Assembly: GCF_005577435.1 (NCBI RefSeq)
Contig: NZ_CP040396.1
Location: 1,005,501 to 1,069,500 of the forward strand
Length of the DNA stretch: 64,000 nt
Direction: 5' to 3'
Source of the DNA: Paenibacillus algicola
GTDB lineage: Bacteria > Bacillota > Bacilli > Paenibacillales > Paenibacillaceae
How positions within the stretch are numbered: the first letter of the stretch is position 1; each line of letters begins with the position of its first letter. The notes under the pieces are model-generated. The model made no database searches, was not told where the DNA came from, and saw only the letters and a program-made list of their open reading frames with translations. This document shows, one piece after another, positions 36,752 through 46,437 of this stretch. The position numbers and the translations under genes were made by a program.

Positions 36752-39700
36752 TTGCGTATCATTGTGGATCCGGGAGAACTGGCAGACCTGCGGAACAAGA
36801 TGAAAAATGCATCCCAGGATATCGAGCGCCTGGGCCGTGCGCTGGAGAGCACCTGGCGCAGTGTGGATTATGAAGGCTCGCAGCGGGGATCATTGGATGC
36901 GGCCTGGGCGGAAATGGCGGGGCTGTTCGGCAAGCTGGCTCAGCAGTATGAGGAGATGGCGGCATTTTTAAATAAGAAAAGCGAGGGATTTGCCGAGGCT
37001 GACGGGCAGGAAACCGGCTTCTCGGCCGGAAAGCTCCTGAAGTGGGCAGCCGTGGTCCTGGGAACGACGCTGGATTTTGTCCCCGTCGTCGGCAATGTCA
37101 AAGGCATTGTGGATGCGGCGGTGGGATATGATGTCTTTACCAAAGAAAAGCTGACGAACGTAGAGCGTGTCCTCAGTATGCTGGGACCGGCAGGCAAGAC
37201 GGTGAAGAAGGGCTCTCAGCTGATTGGAATGATTGATGATGCAGCGAGCGTCTCCAAACAAGGAGAACGCGCGTCTGACGCTGCGCGCGCCGTCGACCGT
37301 GCCGGTGACTCAGCCAAGGCGGCGGACAACGCGGGTAATGCGGCCAAGACAGCAGATCAGGCCGGGGATGCGGCGAAGGCGGCCGATCAAGCAGGGGATG
37401 GAGGTACAGCAGTCGATCGTGCAGGCGATGCCGCCAATAGCGGCAAAGATGCTGCTGCGTCAGGACCGACCGTGGATGCTGCGCCGGGAGCTGCGAGGCA
37501 TGGGGATGAGGCTGCAGCGGCAGCGGAGAACACTGCAAGACAAGTGGACGAAGCTGCCACAGGTACAGCGGGCTTGGCAGCCGCGGGAGGTGCCGGCGCA
37601 GCAGCAGGCATTGGAATGGCACGAACCCCGTATTCCGGCGTGTCTGCTGGCAGCCGGATCCAGAAGAAGGACGGCGTTAATCCGCGTTCCACAGCAGGGG
37701 ACCCTGTCGATACCTCTACTGGAGCCCAGATTATTGAGCATCCGCTGCTGCATCTCAAGGGCGCCGAGGACCTGACATTCTCGATTTCCTATCATTCTCT
37801 GCTTAACGGCAGTGGAGCTTTGGGCCTGGATTGGAGCCATAACTACGAAATTCGTCTGGAACAGCCTGCTGAAGGCACATTAGAGGTTTGGTGGAGCAGC
37901 TTCCGCAGCAACACCTATCAGCGGGGAGAAGACGGCATATTCCGAAGCAGGGATGTGGATGTGCTTCATGACCGGATTATCCGGGCGGATGGAGGCTATC
38001 GTCTCGTCAGGAAGGATCAAAAAGTCCTGTTATTTAGTGCTGAGGGCCAGCTGAAGGAGATCCGGAATCCGGCAGGCCAGATACAGCGATTGTCTTTTGA
38101 TACACAGGGCCGTTTGCTTGAAATCAAGGATGCCTTGAGCGGCAGATCATTTCAATTATCTTATAGTGAAACAGGATTACTTCAATCTGTTGTCGATCCG
38201 CTGGGTTATACCGCGTTCTTTCTCTACACAGCAGGACGGCTTACAGATATCACGCCCCCGGATCACAGCCTGATCAGCTGTGCATACACACCCGAAGGAC
38301 GTTTATCCTCGATGCGAAGCGGAGAGGGCATCGTTTATTTTGTGAACGAATATGACGATGAAGGACGTGTGGCCCGCCAGAAGGATGCGCTGGGACAATG
38401 GTGTTCTTTTGACTATGACGAGGAGAGCCATCCGGGTTGGATCATCACGACCTTTACGAACCGGGAAGGCGCAACCCGGGTGTTTACCCACGACGACCGG
38501 TACCGCCTGATTGCACTGCAGGATGAGCTGGGACATGTCACTCGGTATGAATATAATGAGCAGGGGCTCTGCACTTTGGAGGTGGAGCCGGACGGCAAAG
38601 AGAGCATCTATGTGTACGATGAAAAGGGACGGCTTACGGAACGACGCATGAATGGACAGCTTCGCGACCTTTACCGGTATAATGAATTCGGTTCCTTGAT
38701 TTCTTACATTGACGGTGAAGGAAACGCCATTGATTTCGAGTATGATGAGCATCACCGCCCAGTCCTGCGGAAAGACTCCGAAGACGGCCTCATTCGGATC
38801 AGCTATAATGAGCAGGGGCTTATGCAGACGATGGAGGATCAATCCGGGGCAGTGACCCGGTACTCCTATGACGCATTCGGAAACCTGGTGACCGTTACGG
38901 ATCCGCTTGGATGTATGACACGCTATGAGTACGATGCTGGAGGACGCATCACCCAGGTGACCGATCCTGCCGGCGGCGTGATCCGTCAAGCCTACAATGT
39001 CAGCCATCAGGTGGTTTCGGTAACCGATCCGCTGGGTGCCGTCACTACATACGACTATGATAAGGAGGGCGCGCTGCGAAGACAGATCGATCCGCTCGGC
39101 CATGCCCGGTTGTACAAGTATAATGCGGCAGGAAACCTGATCGAAGAACAAGATGAGCTTGGGCGTACGGTTCGTTATCGGTACGATAATGAAGAGCGCG
39201 TCATTCAGGTTGTTCATACGAACGGCGCTTCCACTTGTTATGCGTATGATGGGGCGGGGCGTCTTTTGCAAAGTACCGATCCATCCGGTGTAGTCACCCG
39301 TTATCAATATGATGCGGCCGGCCGTGTAACGAAGGTTACGGATGGCGAGGGATATGCCCTGCGCTCTGTGCGATATGACAAGGACGGCAATCCGGCAGCT
39401 GTGGTGAACGCGCTGGGGCATGCGGTGAACTACCGTTTTAATCGGCTGGGACAGATTCTAGAGAAAGAGAACGCGAAGGGCGATATTACAGCTTATGCGT
39501 ATGACGGCCTATCACGCCTGGTGCGGGTGAATCAGTGCGGCCAAGAGAGCAGCCGGGCTTTTACCGCAGCAGGACAGCTGGCAGGCTACCGCGATGCGGC
39601 CGGAAATGAGACCAAGTTCCGCTACGATATGGCCGGCAGGCCGACAGAGGAGATCACACCGGCAGGCACGCAGCTAACCTATGACTATGATCCACGAGGA

Positions 39701-41371
39701 TTTCTCATCCGCCGCCGCAGTGCGCGCGGTATCGTTACCACCTATACGCCGGATGCGGCCGGAAGGCTGCATAAGCAGCAAGACGGGGCCGGTACGCTGG
39801 AACATCAATATGATGCGGCCGGGCGCCTGATCACCATCAGCGAAAGCACAGGAGACGGCACAGCAGCCACGATAGAGAAGCGCACCTACGATTCACTGGG
39901 CCGGGTAACTTCTTATACCAATGAACGCGGCCAGACCATCCGTTACGAATATGACGGGCTTGGAAATGTGTCCGTGCTCCACTACCCGGACGGCAAAAAA
40001 GTCACGTACCGCTACGATGCAGCGGGGCGGATGACCGAAGTGCGTGACTGGAAGAAGCGGGTGACCGCCTACAGCTATGATGAAAGGGGCCAGCTGGTCC
40101 GTACGGACCGGCCGAACGGTACCGCAGAGCTGCGGGCCTACGACAAAGAGGGTCAGTTGATCTCCCTGCTCGACACGGGCGTAAAGGGACGGCTACTGCA
40201 GCAGTACCGCTATTGTTATGACGCCGCAGGGCTTCTGATCAAGGAGAACGAAACCCGGTATGAGTACAATAGCTGGGGAGCACTCACTGCGGCAAACGCC
40301 AGCCGGTACACCTACGATGCCTCCGGAAATATGACCTGTATGGAAGAAGGCGATTCCCAGATACGGATGTCCTATGCAGCAGACAACCGCCTGAGAAGTG
40401 TGAACGGCGAGGACGTTGCCATGGACGAAGACGGCAACCTTCTCCGAGGGCGGCTGCGCGGACGAAGCCAGGATTTTGTCTACGATGCCCGGGACCGCCT
40501 GGTCCAGGCCGGCAGTATTACGTATGGTTATAATGCAGAGAACGAGCGGACCTGGATGAACGTGAAGGGCCAGACCACTCTTTATGTAGTGAATCCGCAT
40601 GCAGAGTACAGCCAGCTGCTGCTGGAGACCGATGAGGCGGGCAGAGTGAGCGCCGCCTATGTCTACGGTCTCGGCCTGATTGGCCGCGAGAACGCAGACG
40701 GGCGCTACCAAAGCTACCATTACGATCTGCGCGGCAGTACGACACGGCTCACAGATGAAGAAGGCGACGTCACCGACCGCTACACCTATGGCGCCTTCGG
40801 CGAACTTGTGAAGCATGAGGGCACGACCCGCCAGCCGTTCGCCTACAACGGCCGCGATGGTGTACAGACTGACATCAACGGCCTTTACTACATGCGCGCG
40901 CGATACTATAACCCGGACATCAAGCGGTTTATGAACCGCGATGTGCTGCGAGGAGAAGTGAGCCTAGGGCTCAGCATGAACCGCTTCGCGTATGTAAACG
41001 GCAATCCGGTGACGTTTGTGGACCCGCTGGGGCTGGATGCGATTCAGGCGGGGAAGAGTAAGGGTAAGGGTAAAGTTGATGATTTTGCTAAGGAACCTTT
41101 CTTACCAGATGAAGCATATGGAAAAAATCTTCCTAAGTTTGTTGAACCAGGAACTAAGAGTCTCAACAAGTATGATGAATTTGGTAACCTTAAACAAACT
41201 AAGTATTATGATGATTATGGTAGAGAAAAAGGTTGGGTTGACTTTACAAACCATGGGTATCCTTCAAACCATAGTGTTCCACATTGGCATGAAGTTCAAT
41301 GGAATGAAAGATATCCAATAGGTGGATACAAGATTGACCACCGTATGGATACTAACATACCGTTTAAGTAA
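36752..41371 (+). CDS. Rhs/YD-repeat polymorphic toxin, type VII-like N-terminus (complete copy)
   Basis: A 1539-residue toxin starting at TTG 36752 (GGAGGA site; ATG 36677 lies inside the upstream gene). Residues 1-95 are themselves WXG100-like (STWRSVDYEGSQRG at the bend). Residues about 95-165 match a pre-toxin-TG-like hydrophobic segment (LDFVPVVGNVKGIVDAAVG). An Ala/Asp-rich stretch of short repeats follows (AGDAAKAADQ) up to about 260. A DUF6531-type entry (DPVDTSTGAQIIEHPLLHLKG) leads into about 1000 residues of YD repeats. The core-associated motif YMRARYYNPDIKRFMNRD and VTFVDPLGLDAIQAG end the shell. The last 100 residues are the toxin tip, AT-rich in DNA, with HSVPHWHEVQW; it loosely resembles polymorphic toxin type 24, tentatively an RNase. 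Its immunity gene follows by 13 bases. Confidence 0.9.
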   Translation: MRIIVDPGELADLRNKMKNASQDIERLGRALESTWRSVDYEGSQRGSLDAAWAEMAGLFGKLAQQYEEMAAFLNKKSEGFAEADGQETGFSAGKLLKWAAVVLGTTLDFVPVVGNVKGIVDAAVGYDVFTKEKLTNVERVLSMLGPAGKTVKKGSQLIGMIDDAASVSKQGERASDAARAVDRAGDSAKAADNAGNAAKTADQAGDAAKAADQAGDGGTAVDRAGDAANSGKDAAASGPTVDAAPGAARHGDEAAAAAENTARQVDEAATGTAGLAAAGGAGAAAGIGMARTPYSGVSAGSRIQKKDGVNPRSTAGDPVDTSTGAQIIEHPLLHLKGAEDLTFSISYHSLLNGSGALGLDWSHNYEIRLEQPAEGTLEVWWSSFRSNTYQRGEDGIFRSRDVDVLHDRIIRADGGYRLVRKDQKVLLFSAEGQLKEIRNPAGQIQRLSFDTQGRLLEIKDALSGRSFQLSYSETGLLQSVVDPLGYTAFFLYTAGRLTDITPPDHSLISCAYTPEGRLSSMRSGEGIVYFVNEYDDEGRVARQKDALGQWCSFDYDEESHPGWIITTFTNREGATRVFTHDDRYRLIALQDELGHVTRYEYNEQGLCTLEVEPDGKESIYVYDEKGRLTERRMNGQLRDLYRYNEFGSLISYIDGEGNAIDFEYDEHHRPVLRKDSEDGLIRISYNEQGLMQTMEDQSGAVTRYSYDAFGNLVTVTDPLGCMTRYEYDAGGRITQVTDPAGGVIRQAYNVSHQVVSVTDPLGAVTTYDYDKEGALRRQIDPLGHARLYKYNAAGNLIEEQDELGRTVRYRYDNEERVIQVVHTNGASTCYAYDGAGRLLQSTDPSGVVTRYQYDAAGRVTKVTDGEGYALRSVRYDKDGNPAAVVNALGHAVNYRFNRLGQILEKENAKGDITAYAYDGLSRLVRVNQCGQESSRAFTAAGQLAGYRDAAGNETKFRYDMAGRPTEEITPAGTQLTYDYDPRGFLIRRRSARGIVTTYTPDAAGRLHKQQDGAGTLEHQYDAAGRLITISESTGDGTAATIEKRTYDSLGRVTSYTNERGQTIRYEYDGLGNVSVLHYPDGKKVTYRYDAAGRMTEVRDWKKRVTAYSYDERGQLVRTDRPNGTAELRAYDKEGQLISLLDTGVKGRLLQQYRYCYDAAGLLIKENETRYEYNSWGALTAANASRYTYDASGNMTCMEEGDSQIRMSYAADNRLRSVNGEDVAMDEDGNLLRGRLRGRSQDFVYDARDRLVQAGSITYGYNAENERTWMNVKGQTTLYVVNPHAEYSQLLLETDEAGRVSAAYVYGLGLIGRENADGRYQSYHYDLRGSTTRLTDEEGDVTDRYTYGAFGELVKHEGTTRQPFAYNGRDGVQTDINGLYYMRARYYNPDIKRFMNRDVLRGEVSLGLSMNRFAYVNGNPVTFVDPLGLDAIQAGKSKGKGKVDDFAKEPFLPDEAYGKNLPKFVEPGTKSLNKYDEFGNLKQTKYYDDYGREKGWVDFTNHGYPSNHSVPHWHEVQWNERYPIGGYKIDHRMDTNIPFK

Positions 41372-41384
41372 AAGAGGTGAAATT

Positions 41385-41864
41385 ATGATTAAATTTCAAT
41401 ATTCTGATGGGAATAACAACAGTGATTTTATCAAGGGATTAATTAATGTTATATCCAGAGAACAAAACAATATATATTGGGGGGTAGGAGATTTAGATAT
41501 TATACCAAGATATTCTGGAGACTATCCAGGTTCTGGCACCCATAAAAATAAAGAAATTGCATGGAAATTCGGGGAGAAAGTTGAAAATGAAAAAATAGTA
41601 TTTTTAGAGGGAGCAACTCTTTATGAAGTTCTGGACGATACTCAAACAATTAGGAGAGGGGTATTTGTTTGCTTTTTCAATAATTACCCCTATGATTATA
41701 ACTTTCGTCCAAAGGTGGAAGTTACAGAGGTTAATACCATTCAACATTCCTTATCGCATTTAGAAATAAGAATTTTAGATGGTGACATGTTTTTCATCCT
41801 AACCAAAGATAAGAAGATGATTAGTAAATTAGAAAATGAATATCCCGAATTTCTTCTTGATTAA
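41385..41864 (+). CDS. Immunity protein for the complete Rhs toxin
   Basis: A 159-residue acidic soluble protein with no recognised family. Position alone gives the role: it starts 13 bases after the toxin stop, has an AGAGGTG site, is AT-rich like the toxin tip, and is followed by the hairpin terminator seen after other immunity genes here. It should bind and neutralise the tip residues after LDAIQAG of the upstream toxin in the cytoplasm. Confidence 0.75.
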   Translation: MIKFQYSDGNNNSDFIKGLINVISREQNNIYWGVGDLDIIPRYSGDYPGSGTHKNKEIAWKFGEKVENEKIVFLEGATLYEVLDDTQTIRRGVFVCFFNNYPYDYNFRPKVEVTEVNTIQHSLSHLEIRILDGDMFFILTKDKKMISKLENEYPEFLLD

Positions 41865-41875
41865 TCAATACCAAA

Positions 41876-41918
41876 AAACCTTGATTGGCTAATTGCCTTT
41901 CAAGGTTTCTTTTTTTTT
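41876..41918 (+). terminator. Cassette terminator hairpin, copy 1
   Basis: AAACCTTG pairs with CAAGGTTT around ATTGGCTAATTGCCTTT, which contains an inner GGC/GCC pairing. A nine-T run follows. Near-identical hairpins end other immunity genes in the window. Confidence 0.85.
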
Positions 41919-42026
41919 GGTGGGGCTACCTAGTGCCGAGTAAACCAATTTTTATTAAAAGAATAAGGATAATCATCGTAAGCCCTATATGATGTTTTAA
42001 CAAATAATAACGTACACCCTATATAA

Positions 42027-43781
42027 CCTAAGTTCCCGGAATTTATAACGAGGGAGGCTCTACTCCCAGTGCTCGAAATAAATCAGCCTGTTTTTGCGTT
42101 ACCTCGCCCAAGATTCGACCGTGTCCAGGCGCTTCAAACCGCTCTATTGTGTCTAATTCATCCAGCAGCCCTTGCATTGTCCAGGAATCAAAGAGTCCGG
42201 CATCTTGCATGCGTTTCTTGACATAAGAAAGGTAAATAAGTGCAATAAATTCGACAAATAGCTTGCCATTTAGTGAAGTTTCCGAAGAAACTTGCATTCT
42301 GCGGAAATTCAGTCGCTCTTTCAAATTGCCAAATGCCTTTTCTACGATGTCCTTGCTGCGGTACAGTGACAATGCTTCATCGGGAGCTTTGACTTCATTG
42401 GAGAGCAAGGCAAAGTAGCCATAGTTTTGAGCCGCCTCCAGCATCTTGTCCTCTCTCGGTACAATCCTGCGGCCGCGCTTCGGGGTCTCGGTCACTTCGA
42501 AATACTTGGTGTAGTCCTTGCGGCAATGCTCGCGCAGATTGCCTTCCTGCAGATCTCGGTGCAGGCTCGTCAGATACTCATTCATATCCGCTTGGTCTCT
42601 GGCTGCTTTCTCCGGATTGTAATAGAGCAGGAGATAGGCTCGGCGCGTCTCTTGTAAGATATCGCCTTTGTACGGCCTCTCTTGCTCGTAGGCCCACTCG
42701 ATTCTTTTGCAAATGCCGTAGGTGCCATACTGCGAATAAAAATTCGACCAGAGCTTGAGCCGCTCCCGTTCCTCTTCCAGATGTGCTTTCACGTAGGAGA
42801 GATTCAGTTTGACGCCGATGATAAATTTTTGATGGTTCTGATACAGATGATCCACATTTCGCTTGCTGTAAAAGCCCCGATCCAGTACAACGTTTACTTT
42901 CTTGTAGCCCATGATGTGGAACTCTTGCATGAGTTGCCGGACCGTCTTGACGTCTGTCACATGGCCGGGAAGCTTTCGGTAGTAGAAGGGCAGGCCCGAT
43001 TCTTCGCCAAAGAGCAGGGCCAGATTGATTTGCGGCAACCGGTCATGCTCCTTGTTCTTTCCCTTCTTCACTTGCTTGAGAATCTCGGAGTAACTGGAAA
43101 TCGTGGTAATGTCGAATGCCCAGTACTCCTTTTCGATGCGTCGTCTGCCTTGTCTTTCGAAAAAGGCCATGCGCTGCGCCTCTTCAATAGACTGGAACAG
43201 TTCGCTGCTTCGCTGCGAAGGAATGTCTGCTCCACAGGGATGAATATGCATGCGCTGCCAGTGAGAAAAGCGGCTGAGCGAGTTGTTTTCTTCCAAGATG
43301 AGATAGTAGGCGATAGACAGAAGCTTCTTGTAGCTGTCCGGGAAACACGCCTTGAGATCCGCTTCAACGCCAGTTTCCTGGCCGATTTGATCGAACAGGT
43401 AGGTTGCGCCGTAAAAACTGCGCAGAAAACCGGTAATTGGTACGGGGCCGCGCTTCTTGGCAGGGGCGCCTGACTCTGCCTCCGGCTCTCTCCGATACGC
43501 TCGGGTGGACACAATCTCTCCTGTCTTGGGATCGACTTTCCCGATGAGCGTCCGTTTTGCCCGAGACTGCTGTTTTTCTTTGTCCCAGTAGGGCTCGTTA
43601 TTGTAGGCATAGGTAATGCCTGTCTTTTTATTCGTTTGATAAATGATAGCCATAATGAACACCAACCTCGTTACACATTTTATATGTATGACGAGGTAAA
43701 ATCAACCATTTTTTTTAAGGAAACTCCTTGTCACTACGCGACTTTTTCGTTCAGCATCGTTACACAATCCGGGAACTCAGG
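42027..43781 (-). mobile_element. IS1634-type insertion sequence with 6-bp target duplication
   Basis: The element begins CCTAAGTTCCCGGA and ends with the near-perfect inverted copy TCCGGGAACTCAGG. ATATAA flanks both sides (42021-42026 and 43782-43787) as a direct repeat, which fixes the ends at 1755 bp. It carries one transposase gene on the minus strand. Confidence 0.9.
42043..43653 (-). CDS. IS1634-family transposase
   Basis: A 536-residue DDE transposase of the IS4-like superfamily, IS1634 group. Landmarks are AFDITTISSYSE (first Asp), VNVVLDRGFYSKRNVDHL (second Asp), and the YREK-like region YRSKDIVEKAFGNLKERLNFR near residue 450 with the catalytic Glu. Long insertion between the second Asp and Glu is typical. 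No frameshift or stop, and terminal repeats are intact, so the element may be active. Start ATG 43653 is preferred over the earlier in-frame codon at 43665. Confidence 0.9.
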   Translation of the reverse strand: MAIIYQTNKKTGITYAYNNEPYWDKEKQQSRAKRTLIGKVDPKTGEIVSTRAYRREPEAESGAPAKKRGPVPITGFLRSFYGATYLFDQIGQETGVEADLKACFPDSYKKLLSIAYYLILEENNSLSRFSHWQRMHIHPCGADIPSQRSSELFQSIEEAQRMAFFERQGRRRIEKEYWAFDITTISSYSEILKQVKKGKNKEHDRLPQINLALLFGEESGLPFYYRKLPGHVTDVKTVRQLMQEFHIMGYKKVNVVLDRGFYSKRNVDHLYQNHQKFIIGVKLNLSYVKAHLEEERERLKLWSNFYSQYGTYGICKRIEWAYEQERPYKGDILQETRRAYLLLYYNPEKAARDQADMNEYLTSLHRDLQEGNLREHCRKDYTKYFEVTETPKRGRRIVPREDKMLEAAQNYGYFALLSNEVKAPDEALSLYRSKDIVEKAFGNLKERLNFRRMQVSSETSLNGKLFVEFIALIYLSYVKKRMQDAGLFDSWTMQGLLDELDTIERFEAPGHGRILGEVTQKQADLFRALGVEPPSL

Positions 43782-43926
43782 ATATAATGAAATTCAAATC
43801 GAATAAATAACCTGAAAATTATTAGATACTACCATTCTCAACCTCTAATACCCTACCTTTGTTTTCTCCCTCCCTTTTTAAATTTTTCGCAACTTTTACG
43901 TACATAGAACGATTACTAGCGTGAGT

Positions 43927-44127
43927 CTACTCCACCTTAATTAACTCCTGAATGTCGATGTCTAACACTTTGCATACTGTTTCTAATGTTGATAGATAAA
44001 CCCTGTCCACATTGTCTGAACAAAGATGGCTTATTGTATTAGGGCGAAGCCCTGTCATTCGCGCCAATTCACGTTGTGAAAGGTCACGTTCTTTAAGGAT
44101 TTCCTTGAGTTTGATTGAAATTGGCAT
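43927..44127 (-). CDS. Small XRE-family regulator
   Basis: A 66-residue Cro/CI-type helix-turn-helix protein. The domain is nearly the whole protein: LSQRELARMTGLRPNTISHL covers the two DNA-contact helices, and the final helices are LETVCKVLDIDIQELI. It is divergent from the serine recombinase gene. The shared promoter region carries three copies of a TGTATCG-TAAAG box. Together these suggest that the protein represses itself and the recombinase. Start is set at the ATG with GGGAAGGG upstream. Confidence 0.82.
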   Translation of the reverse strand: MPISIKLKEILKERDLSQRELARMTGLRPNTISHLCSDNVDRVYLSTLETVCKVLDIDIQELIKVE

Positions 44128-44154
44128 GGTATTTCCCTTCCCCTTCTTCATGTT

Positions 44155-44222
44155 ACTTTTACGATACACAATAAATTTGTATCGGTAAAGGGGTTGATTG
44201 TATCGCTAAAGCCGCATACAAT
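44155..44222. promoter_or_regulatory. Recombinase promoter with three operator-like boxes
   Basis: TTGATT (44194-44199), a 17-base spacer and TACAAT (44217-44222) form a strong promoter facing the recombinase. TGTATCG-TAAAG boxes occur at 44178-44190 and 44199-44211, 21 bp apart (two helical turns); the second lies in the spacer. An inverted variant is at 44156-44168 toward the XRE gene. A 7-bp inverted repeat (CGTTACG 44250, CGTAACG 44271) lies in the recombinase leader. Confidence 0.65.
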
Positions 44223-44293
44223 GAATTTATATTAAATATAGCGGCTAAGCGTTACGTTAATCTCGATTTGCGTAACGGTGAGGGGGAAATGCC

Positions 44294-45070
44294 ATGAATG
44301 TTATCGGTTATATTCGAGTTTCGACACAAGGACAAGCAAGGGATGGATACAGCCTTGCTTACCAAGAAGATGAAATCAAAGCATATTGTCAGGCACAAGG
44401 ATACACGCTTTTACGCTTGTTTAAGGATGAGGGTATTAGTGGGGCTAAAGTCGATGAGGAAGCGTTAGAAGTGGACAGATTAGGCTTTCAGGAGATGTTG
44501 GAGTATCTCTCCCGCCAAGAGGTGAATTATGTTGTCACACTGAATACAAGCCGTTTATGGCGGTCAGACATAGTGAAAGTGTTAGTTCAACGAGAGTTGA
44601 AAAAGTATGGAGTGGACATTCGGAGTATTGAACAACCGCAATACAGTATCCATAAGAAAGACCCTAGCGATTTTTTAATTAATGGCTTAATGGAGTTATT
44701 AGACCAATATCAACGATTAGAAATCTCACTAAAGCTAGGGAGAGGGCGAAACAAGAAAGCCCAACAGGGCGGTTATGCAGGAGGAAATGTCGCATTAGGC
44801 TACAAAGTGGAGAGAGGTAAGAAAAGGCTTGTCATAGATGACAGACAAGCCAGAACCGTTCAAAGAGTTTTTGACCTAAAGGAACAGTATCCTTCATTGA
44901 CATTAACACAACTTGCAGAACAACTGAATGCAGAAGGACACAGAACGAAACAAGGAAAATTGTTTACGAAAGTCCAGATCAAACGGATTTTGGATAGAAA
45001 AGCGTTTTATAGTGGGTTATACCGCTATGGTGAAATAACAGTAACTGGCAAACATCAAGCCATTTTATAA
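44294..45070 (+). CDS. Site-specific serine recombinase
   Basis: A 258-residue serine recombinase. The catalytic serine is in IGYIRVSTQGQARDGYS (resolvase N-terminal domain, residues 1-150), with TLNTSRLWRSD as the second conserved block. The Recombinase domain follows (LGYKVERGKKRLVIDDRQA, TLTQLAEQLNAEGHRT). The C-terminus stops after KHQAIL, so the zinc-ribbon/coiled-coil part of large serine integrases is absent. It could be a naturally short recombinase or one cut by the adjacent IS110-type element. A decayed homologue lies at 52327. It may act on repeats around the toxin modules; this is untested. Confidence 0.82.
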   Translation: MNVIGYIRVSTQGQARDGYSLAYQEDEIKAYCQAQGYTLLRLFKDEGISGAKVDEEALEVDRLGFQEMLEYLSRQEVNYVVTLNTSRLWRSDIVKVLVQRELKKYGVDIRSIEQPQYSIHKKDPSDFLINGLMELLDQYQRLEISLKLGRGRNKKAQQGGYAGGNVALGYKVERGKKRLVIDDRQARTVQRVFDLKEQYPSLTLTQLAEQLNAEGHRTKQGKLFTKVQIKRILDRKAFYSGLYRYGEITVTGKHQAIL

Positions 45071-45204
45071 CGGTTAACAGATAGAGGATGGATAGGCTTT
45101 CGTACCCTTGCGAGTCTCTAGGAGACTAACGCTCGACCTAAGGTTGCCGACATTCTCTGTCTTGCTTTAATCGTTTAAATCCAAAGTAGGGGTGAGGTTT
45201 TCTG
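45071..45204 (+). ncRNA. Candidate IS110-type bridge RNA region
   Basis: This 134-base non-coding leader lies directly before an IS110-family transposase, where bridge RNAs are encoded in IS110-group elements. It contains the hairpin AGTCTC-tag-GAGACT enclosed by GCGAG and CGCTCG, and then ACCT-AAGGT. No ORF. The left IS end is not defined, so the RNA could extend into the recombinase 3' end. Confidence 0.4.
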
Positions 45205-46437
45205 ATGAAACGAGATAGGCATATTTATATAGGGTTAGATTTACACAAGTTCCAACATACAGCGGTGATATTGAATTGTTGGCATGAAAAGCTAGGGGAA
45301 ATGACAATTCAAAACAAACCAATAGCTTTTCCTAGTTTATTAGAATATGTGAATAGGTATCTTACAGAAGACTTGACCCCTGTATTTGGATTAGAAGATG
45401 TGGGTGGTTATGGACGAGATTTAGCGTTGTATCTGATTGGACAAGGCTATATTGTCAAATTCGTTAACTCTTCTTTATCCAATGCGGAACGAAACAGCTA
45501 TGCGATGACACAAAAGCATGATAGTTGGGACGCTCAATGTGTCGCAGATGTTTTAATTCGCAAGCTACCTTTTTTACCTGACGCTGCACCATCGGATATT
45601 CATTGGATAATCGCTCAACTTGTTGGAAGAAGAAACGCTTTAGTGAAAGCCCAAACCGCTTTGAAAAATCAACTTCATATGCAATTAAACTATCATTATC
45701 CAAGCTACAAGGATTTCTTTTCAGAAGTGGATGGGAAAACAGCACTAGCCTTTTGGGAAAGCTATCCTTCACCTTCACATTTGGAGGGGGCAACCATAGA
45801 GGACTTACGCAAGTTCCTATTAGAAGCAAGTAATAATGCTTGTTCCACTAGAAAAGCAGAACAGATACTATCGCTCGTTCAAACTGATGGAGAGGTAAAG
45901 CGTAAATATCAGACATCTAGAGACTTTATTATTCAAAGTATAGTGCGAGATATCCGTTTTAAAAAGCAGGAAATCAAGAAGGTAGACAAAGAGTTAAAGG
46001 TCACTATTCAGACGTTAGGTATGCAGCTTGAACCCATGCCAGGGATTGATACCGTTACTTCATCCGCTTTAATTGCAGAGATTGGTGACATACACCGCTT
46101 CGCTAACTCTGATAAACTAGCAAGATATGCAGGGATAGCCCCTATCAGAATGGGTTCGGGCGGTAAAGAAACGATGAAGAAAACGAAACAGGGCAATAGA
46201 AAGCTATACGATACCTTTTACAACCTAGCTGTTCAACAAGTACAGGTCTGTAAAGGGAGTAAAACACCTCGTAACCCTGTCTTTTACGCTTACTATAACC
46301 GTAAGCTAAGTGAAGGGAAGTCTAAGTCACAAGCCCTTCTCTGTATTATGAGAAGGTTAGTCAGAATTATCTATGGTATGATGAAAAATAAGAAGGCATA
46401 TATCATGCCAGATCAACCTGAAACAATAGCTAGTTAA
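45205..46437 (+). CDS. IS110-family transposase (DEDD recombinase)
   Basis: A 410-residue transposase. The N-terminal RuvC-like DEDD domain shows YIGLDLHK (Asp), FGLEDVGGYG (Glu) and KHDSWDAQCVADVL (Asp pair). The C-terminal Transposase_20 domain has LEPMPGIDTVTSSALIAEIGD, with the catalytic serine region at GIAPIRMGSGGKE. The frame is intact. GGGGTGAGG precedes ATG. IS110 elements leave no clear terminal repeats; I did not define both ends, but a GGGTGG/CCACCC hairpin follows at 46444-46472. Confidence 0.88.
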   Translation: MKRDRHIYIGLDLHKFQHTAVILNCWHEKLGEMTIQNKPIAFPSLLEYVNRYLTEDLTPVFGLEDVGGYGRDLALYLIGQGYIVKFVNSSLSNAERNSYAMTQKHDSWDAQCVADVLIRKLPFLPDAAPSDIHWIIAQLVGRRNALVKAQTALKNQLHMQLNYHYPSYKDFFSEVDGKTALAFWESYPSPSHLEGATIEDLRKFLLEASNNACSTRKAEQILSLVQTDGEVKRKYQTSRDFIIQSIVRDIRFKKQEIKKVDKELKVTIQTLGMQLEPMPGIDTVTSSALIAEIGDIHRFANSDKLARYAGIAPIRMGSGGKETMKKTKQGNRKLYDTFYNLAVQQVQVCKGSKTPRNPVFYAYYNRKLSEGKSKSQALLCIMRRLVRIIYGMMKNKKAYIMPDQPETIAS

